This document shows positions 58,694 through 64,000 of a DNA stretch of 64,000 nt, piece after piece (the stretch's first letter is position 1; every line of letters begins with the position of its first letter). Origin of the DNA: Sordaria brevicollis (taxonomy: Eukaryota; Ascomycota; Sordariomycetes; Sordariales; Sordariaceae); NCBI GenBank assembly GCA_033439795.1, contig JAUTDP010000005.1, positions 2,633,001 through 2,697,000 of the forward strand, read 5' to 3'. The translations under genes and the position numbers were made by a program. The notes under the pieces were generated by a model, which saw only the letters and a list, made by a program, of their open reading frames with translations, was not told where the DNA came from and did not search any database.

Positions 58694-61006
58694 CTACCCA
58701 CCCCCTGATGTAGAACGATTCTTCAAAAGTATCTTACGCCCGCCAGGGGCCGAAGGGGCCTCCGCAGGAAGCTCCTGCGGAACCGGATCGCCATTATGAA
58801 CAATATAGGCCGGCTTCAGATCCATCCCATGCGTCTCTCTAAACCAGCAATCCTTTGTATATGGGCAGGTTTCAACATCAGCCCATGGGCAGTGATGTCC
58901 CATGACGCAGTAGTTGTTCCAGCATTTCTCTCCTTTCTCACAAACCTTTTTCCTTGCCATGTACAGGAGATACGCTCTCTCGTCCCCGCCCAACCGCGTA
59001 CCGTGGACATAGGGGCAGGGAGAGCGCTCGCAATTGGTCAGGTGGTACCTGTTGCAGAAGTTGCCGCCGTTCTTTTGAATCATCCTGTGAACATTCTGGC
59101 GGGCTAGATCGTCGGCAGGAGGTCGGGCCAATGGGATGTCGAGGCGTTGGCCGCCGGCGTTGAGGTAGAAGCAGTTGGGCGTGTGGAGCTGGGGGAGTGG
59201 AGGTTGTACGTTGCCAAGGTTGTTCAAGGAACTGGCAGAGGCGTAGCTGCTGGAGTGGGGGCCGCCTCTGTAATTTCTACTTCGACAAACTGTGACCCAG
59301 CTTGCGTCTGTGTTGCTTTTATCTTCAACAGGTTGGTTGTCCTTGGCCTGACTGTCCGTGGCCGGATTGTCCTTGTCCTGACTGTCCTCGGCCTGATTGT
59401 CCTTGTCCTGATTGTCCTTGTCCTGATTGTCCTTGTCCTGATTGTCCTTGTCCTGATTGTCCTTGTCCTGATTGTCCTTGTCCTGATTGTCCTTGGCCTG
59501 GTTGTCCTTGGCCTGATTGTCCTTGGCCTGATTGTCCTTGGCCTGATTGTCCTTGGCCTGACTGCCCTTGGCCTGACTGTCCTTGGTCTGGCTGTCGGGA
59601 GGAATGGGTGCTTCGTTAGGAGGAATGGGTTGGGGCTGCTCTGCCTCGTCCGTATGGGTAGCAGATGAAGCAGAATGTCTTGACCTTCGTGGACCTGTGG
59701 GGTTCAATGGGCAACTCTTAGTCTCCGTACCAGGTTCTTGAGGCTCCGTGGTAGAAGACGAAGAACCCCCAGCGGGTTCCCCCACGGTACCGTGCGGAGT
59801 GACGACGGGTTGGGGTTGTTGAAGACGTTCGAGTCGCCGCTTGTTGAAAAGAGTGACAAGAGACTCGGAGCGGAAAACATCTGGGAACGTCGTGAAGTTA
59901 AAGTGGTCTTTCAGAGCTCTAAACCCGCTTGCAGCCGGTGTCGTCGTCTCCACGACAACGATTCTTTCTTTCGCCCACCTATTTTTCTAAAGGAAGGAGG
60001 CATAAGCATTCTTGTGACATGCACCCATCATCAAAACCGCGCAGTTCTTGATGTTCAGCATGAGTTGAAAATGCCCTGTGACTTTGGGATAGGTATTTTC
60101 TTTGTCGGGCCCGACGTCGATAAAGTCAAAAAAGGCCTTTTCACTGGTAAATCCTTTACCAAAGTTGGTGAGCTGGCCCTCCTCTTGGATGATGTCGGCC
60201 TCCAGTAGGTCCCTGGCAAGCCCTTCGACACTCAGGTAAACCTTGACCATGACGGTGTCAATGTGATGTCCCGTACCTCTGGAGGTGTTGATCGACTCCA
60301 GATGCTTCCTTAGCTCTGCGTAAAGTCTTCGAGCGGCCTTGCGACCGCCTTCCACCCCTTGGCTGAGGTATTCATCCTTGAACAACGTACCGTCGCCATC
60401 AATGATCAGGCAGGCAAACGCGGGGGGAGGCTAGATTGATGTGTTGGTTGTGTCAGCCCTCGCGCTAACGTTATCCTATGTGAACAGGGAGACACTGATG
60501 GGGCAAAGTGTGTACGTACGTTGTTCGCGGACTTTTCCAAAGCCCTGTTTGCTTCCCCCAAACTGGTTTCTAGCTCGTGAACCTTTTGCTGAAGTTTGGC
60601 GATGCGTTCTTGATGTTCATTGATATTGGCCTCTAGTCTTTGCTTTTCCCGATCTAGACTTTGTTTATCCTGCTCAAGATATCGTTTATTCTGCTCAAGG
60701 TGTTGTTTCTCCAGTTCGGGCTGACGTAGGTTGTCATACAGCTTGCGGATTTGATCAATAAAGCGTTCCTGCTGGCGGCGCATGGTACTTTGGGCTTGGT
60801 TCAAGAGATCGAACCTGGCCTGCATCTCCTCCAGGGTGAGGCTCACTTCTTGCCCAGTGGCAACAGTATTGTTCTGATGCTCATGTCAGCTTGCATAATT
60901 ACCGAGGTCCAGTAGGGGGATCAAGTACATTTCGGGGATGAGAATCTTTCCCATCTCCATTACTGGGAGTCATGCCTTGGGCAGGGGGGTGGCCATTTCC
61001 ACTCAT
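58694..61006 (-). CDS. Coiled-coil/DUF7923/CCCH zinc-finger protein with an in-frame amber codon
   Basis: Exons in transcript order are 60929-61006, 60520-60873 and 58694-60430 (introns 55 and 89 bp, in phase), a 722-codon frame. Residues 35-140 form a Gln/Glu/Lys-rich coiled coil; about 145-335 match fungal DUF7923 (LIIDGDGTLF, MMGACHKNAYASFL, FPDVFRSE); a pentapeptide AKDNQ/DKDNQ repeat follows; the C-terminus holds Cys/His clusters of CCCH fingers (CNRYHLTNCERSPCPYVH, then a second near CWNNYCVMGHHC). Such proteins probably bind RNA; this is inference. A TAG at 59987-59989 (codon 292) interrupts the conserved DUF7923 domain right after YASFL, with the same frame resuming at once. It may be a nonsense allele, a sequencing error or readthrough. 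Removing it by splicing would need a 38-bp intron and lose conserved residues. Confidence 0.8.
59330..59600. repeat. 15-bp coding minisatellite
   Basis: About 18 tandem copies of a 15-bp unit (plus strand ctgattgtccttgtc / ctgattgtccttggc) encode AKDNQ or DKDNQ on the minus strand, inside the zinc-finger gene. Copies of the two unit types are arranged in blocks, with point variants towards both ends. Boundaries approximate. Confidence 0.9.
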
Positions 61007-61981
61007 CCTGTCGTTATTGAAGATAGCAGAAGCAGAAATGAAGAGAATGATGATGGGGTGGTGATACTGAGGTGATGATAATGCGATGCTAACATTATGT
61101 TGATCTAGAGGAATTGGGACGGATGAGAATACAAAAGGCAGATAGCCGGGAGACCGAACATGCGAAAGCTGAGATCGACGTACTAACCTGTTGACAAGTA
61201 AAGAGCATGTGTGAGTGTTGACAGCAATAATAAGAAACTGAGAGAATGGAAGTCCCGTCCGTGGTACAAGGTTCAATTCTCAAACTCACATTGAGTCCCA
61301 ATGACAAGTGGGAAGTGACGATAAAGGTTATAGAGAAGGAGCGAAACAAGCTGAAAGGGAGGAACGAAGTCTGTGGGAGGACGCCGGAGCCTTCTCGCCT
61401 CATTAGTAGGTAGCTAATTCCTGAGCGTCTTCCCACTAAATGCACTTGCCCGATGCCGATGCCCAAATAGCTTGTGAGTTGCATCAAATTACAACCTTAC
61501 AGCGTTCTTTCCTCGATCGCGCTCCAGTGAGTTCTAGACTTCTTGTCGTGAGCCTCACCTTTCAACTTGCCGACAACATGTAACACTGCATTGTAATTGT
61601 ATGTTTCGTATCGTTGTAAGAGGATATGCCCGACGGAATTTAGCCTGGATGAGCAACGTTTCGACAGACACTTTGGTTCTTTGGCTTGTATATGTGGAAT
61701 ATAATTGATAGTCGTCGATGTTACCCCATTGTCCAACAATCACCTGGGTGTAACCAGCGCTAGAAGGCTAGATTGGGGATGTCCGAATGTCCTTGGAACC
61801 ATTGTATGTATTAAAGGATGCGTGAGTACCCAGGAAGCCGTTTAGCTTTGTCTCCAACGCTCTTGCATCCTGTCACTGTTCAACCTTGGCCAGGGCACAC
61901 TCACGTTCCCTGTATCCGAGAAACAGGTCGAGTTACGCGTACCTGACACTCGCGTCAGTACCCTTGGTGGATCTCTGCAAG
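61007..61981. other. Shared 5' region of the zinc-finger and small-secreted-protein genes
   Basis: Divergent spacer of about 1 kb; short featureless frames only. Confidence 0.5.
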
Positions 61982-62508
61982 ATGAACTCTCTCCTGCTCC
62001 TCGCTCTACCTGTTCTATCCTCCTGCGCCAACATCCCCAAACCTTCGACGGCGTACGGAAGGTGGAACCTCTCGGTCGTGGGTGGCTTCGCCGTGTCGGG
62101 GTACCGCTGGCAGGACATGCTTGCCGAGTTCTCTTACAGCAATCCGACGGAAACCACGCTGACAAGCATCACGGAATGCAGCTGGTTCTATGATCCGAGG
62201 GTTTTTGGCTACACCACGCCACCTGGGACTTGTAACAGTACGTTGTTTCGGTATGATTGGCCGAATGAAGGGGCGGGAGTGACAGGTATGTGCCTAACTA
62301 TCGGAAATTGAGAAGATGAAGTGACGCCGGCGACGCTGACGATACGCATCTAGATATCACTCTCCATCAGACAGTCAAAGATCTTGAAGATCCGTCCAAG
62401 TCAGTCAATGTGACGGGCACATCACAGATTGAGTACCGGTGTGGACTGTACAGCGGCCGGACATGTTCAGCGTCGATTGTCGTTGAAGCGTTTGTCAGCA
62501 GTGCTTGA
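61982..62508 (+). CDS. Small secreted cysteine-containing protein, 152 aa
   Basis: Two exons, 61982-62285 and 62354-62508, joined across a 68-bp intron (GTATGT...TAG) that keeps frame and removes the in-frame stop. A signal peptide (MNSLLLLALPVLSSCA) precedes a mature part of about 136 residues with four cysteines, in TECSW, GTCNS, YRCGL and RTCSA, which could form two disulphides. The part after WNLSVVGGFAVSGYRW looks like an alternating beta-strand domain with several N-glycosylation sites (NLS, NPT, NST, NVT). No named family is recognised. Size, signal and cysteines resemble fungal small secreted or effector-like proteins, but no function is implied. The secreted dienelactone hydrolase gene follows 0.6 kb downstream on the same strand. 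Confidence 0.75.
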
Positions 62509-62982
62509 TGGAAAGCGAAAGCCAGCGTGGTTGGCGTCGAGTTTTTGGGGAGACTAAGAAGAAAGGCCGACGGGGATCCCGTAAGCCGCACGGACGGCGG
62601 AGGAATCACGATGGTGTATGGTGCCTGAATCTGACCTGACCGCCGAGAGACGGCACAAGATGCGGGGAAGCCAGCCCAGGCACAGAAACCGATCGTCGGA
62701 TTACGGCTCAGAAGAATGGAATGCAACCGCGACAAGGAAGCCGCGCATGAACCCAAGAACCGAACAAGCTTGGTAGCGAGTAGCAAGTGTCTGTTCGTCA
62801 TTCGGTTGGAGTGTGTTCCACTCCTTCCGAACGAAATTCCATGGTTCGTTCTTGCCAGCTGCTTGGCTTTGCTTTGACATCATGGGATGTTCTTTGCATT
62901 TAAAGAGGCAGGCACGTCCAGCTGCCTGCACCGTTTGATCTCGCCTGCCTTCCATCTCGTTCGTTGCTTCATTGCTTCGTTG

Positions 62983-63017
<35 letters not shown>

Positions 63018-63086
63018 CGTACGTGCCTGCCGAGTAGCTCAATCATTGCATTGCAGTCCTCACACTTGCCGACCAAACTCAACGAA
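62509..63086. other. Intergenic spacer with a CTGC microsatellite
   Basis: Nine perfect CTGC units run from 62983 to 63018, about 70 bp before the next start codon, probably within the 5' leader of the dienelactone hydrolase gene. Nothing else recognised. Confidence 0.65.
62983..63018. repeat. (CTGC)9 tetranucleotide microsatellite
   Basis: Nine uninterrupted CTGC units, preceded and followed by imperfect copies. Confidence 0.95.
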
Positions 63087-63991
63087 ATGCGATCCGTGAC
63101 GCTTTCCCTTCTCGCCGGGCTCGCTGCCCTCGGACGGGCGGCATGCCCGGTTGGCGGCGACGCCTCCGTCGTCGCCCATGATGGCACCGCGAAAGGGACA
63201 TACGAAGTACACAACAACAGTCAGTTCCGAATAACCACTTTCCCTTTCCATTCTCCTGGAGATACGTAACGCTAACACCAGCTCATCTACGGACAGTCAC
63301 GATGTACATCTCCCACCCTCCCTCCTGCAAACCCTCCACCGCCGCTGGCGCCGGCGACAAGACAGCAATCCTCTACCTAACCGACGTCTTCGGCCTCAAG
63401 CTCCCCCAAAACCTCCTGCTAGCCGACTCCTTCGCCCGCGCCGGCTACCTCACCGTCGCACCCGACCTCTTCAACGGCGAGCCCGCTCCGGGGGACATCA
63501 ACACGCCCGGCTTCAACACGACCCTCTTCCTCTCCCTCCACGGCACCAACGCCACCGACCCCATCATCGCCTCAACAATCTCCTACCTCCGCACCACCCT
63601 GGGCGTCACCCGCATCGGCGCAGCCGGCTACTGCTTCGGCGGGAAATACGCCTTCCGCTTTCTCGAAGGTAATACCAACCTGACCGCCCAGAGCGAGACG
63701 GTAGACGCGGCGTTTACCGCCCACCCCAGTTTGTTGGAGAATGAGGAGATTGTGGCGATCCAGGGCCCTGTGGCCATTGCGGCGGCGGAGAATGATGAGT
63801 TGTTGCCGCTGGAGAGGAAGTTGGAGATCGAGGCGCTGCTGAAGGGAACGGGGAGGGAGTATGGGGTGAACTTGTACTCGGGGACCAATCATGGGTTTGC
63901 GGTTAGGGCGGATGTGAGTGATCGGGAGCAGAGGTTTGCGAAGGAGGGCGCGTTTTTGCAGGCTGTTAGGTGGTTTGGGGAGTTTTTGTGA
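63087..63991 (+). CDS. Secreted dienelactone hydrolase-family protein
   Basis: Two exons, 63087-63219 and 63297-63991, give 275 residues across a 77-bp intron (GTCAGT...CAG, with a GCTAAC branch site). The N-terminus is a signal peptide (RSVTLSLLAGLAALGRA), unlike cytosolic bacterial dienelactone hydrolases. The alpha/beta-hydrolase core keeps the whole triad of the family (PF01738): nucleophile Cys157 in GAAGYCFGGKYA, Asp211 in AENDELLP and His243 in GTNHGFAVR; ILYLTDVFGL and VAPDLFNGEP match the conserved early strands. The family hydrolyses cyclic enol-lactones and other esters; in secreted fungal members the substrate is usually unknown. It ends 10 bp before the window edge with its own stop. 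Family certain, substrate unknown. Confidence 0.93.
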
Positions 63992-64000
63992 GGATGGATG

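Noticed and set aside
59330..59600. Possible CRISPR array
   Set aside because: The 15-bp units are directly adjacent without spacers and encode an in-frame pentapeptide repeat: a minisatellite.
59945..60035. A 38-bp intron (GTGCAT...TTTAG) removing the amber codon
   Set aside because: Shorter than every other intron here (50 bp minimum) and it would delete the conserved CHKNAYASFL residues.

Overview
The window is nuclear DNA of a filamentous ascomycete, most likely Neurospora or a close Sordariales relative. Supporting signs are short introns (50-177 bp) with GTRNGT donors, long intergenic spacers, serine/proline-rich proteins, and fungus-restricted families (DUF7924, DUF7923/CCCH, AT3 acyltransferase, GT32). 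Two large AT-rich blocks (27.1-34.1 kb and 35.8-39.1 kb) are transposons wrecked by C-to-T transitions, the signature of repeat-induced point mutation (RIP).

Layout. 0-6.8 kb: two small disordered proteins and a long spacer with one doubtful ORF. 6.9-17 kb: three membrane or Golgi glyco-genes: a GT32 mannosyltransferase-like protein, an AT3 acyltransferase, and a type II membrane protein with weak resemblance to GH130/beta-mannosyltransferase propellers. 18.5-20.2 kb: a three-exon DUF7924 protein with a PD-(D/E)xK-like residue pattern. 20.6-21.4 kb: one MITE nested inside another. 25-26.4 kb: an Arg/Ser-rich disordered protein. 27.1-34.1 kb: a complete RIP-mutated Ty1/copia retrotransposon (two 178-bp LTRs, 5-bp target duplication). 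35.8-39.1 kb: a RIP-mutated hAT transposon (8-bp duplication). 41.5-50.4 kb: UDP-glucose 6-dehydrogenase, a GPI-anchor-like GH12 glucanase and a cellulose-synthase-like GT2 enzyme. 51.8-52.1 kb: a 373-bp MITE of the same family as the large hAT. 54.9-56.2 kb: a NiCoT nickel/cobalt transporter. 58.7-61 kb: a coiled-coil/DUF7923/CCCH zinc-finger gene with a 15-bp minisatellite and an in-frame amber codon. 62-64 kb: a small secreted protein and a secreted dienelactone hydrolase.

How the genes may work together. Several genes concern surface polysaccharide: GT32, AT3, the GH130-like protein, UGDH, GH12 and GT2. The tightest link is the co-oriented GH12-GT2 pair, 0.8 kb apart, with UGDH divergent upstream. 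A beta-glucan synthase next to a cell-surface beta-1,4-glucanase recalls the synthase-plus-cellulase logic of bacterial cellulose operons; the functional link is inference. I recognised no tRNA, rRNA or CRISPR by eye. Exon structures were built by hand from splice signals, phase and family conservation.
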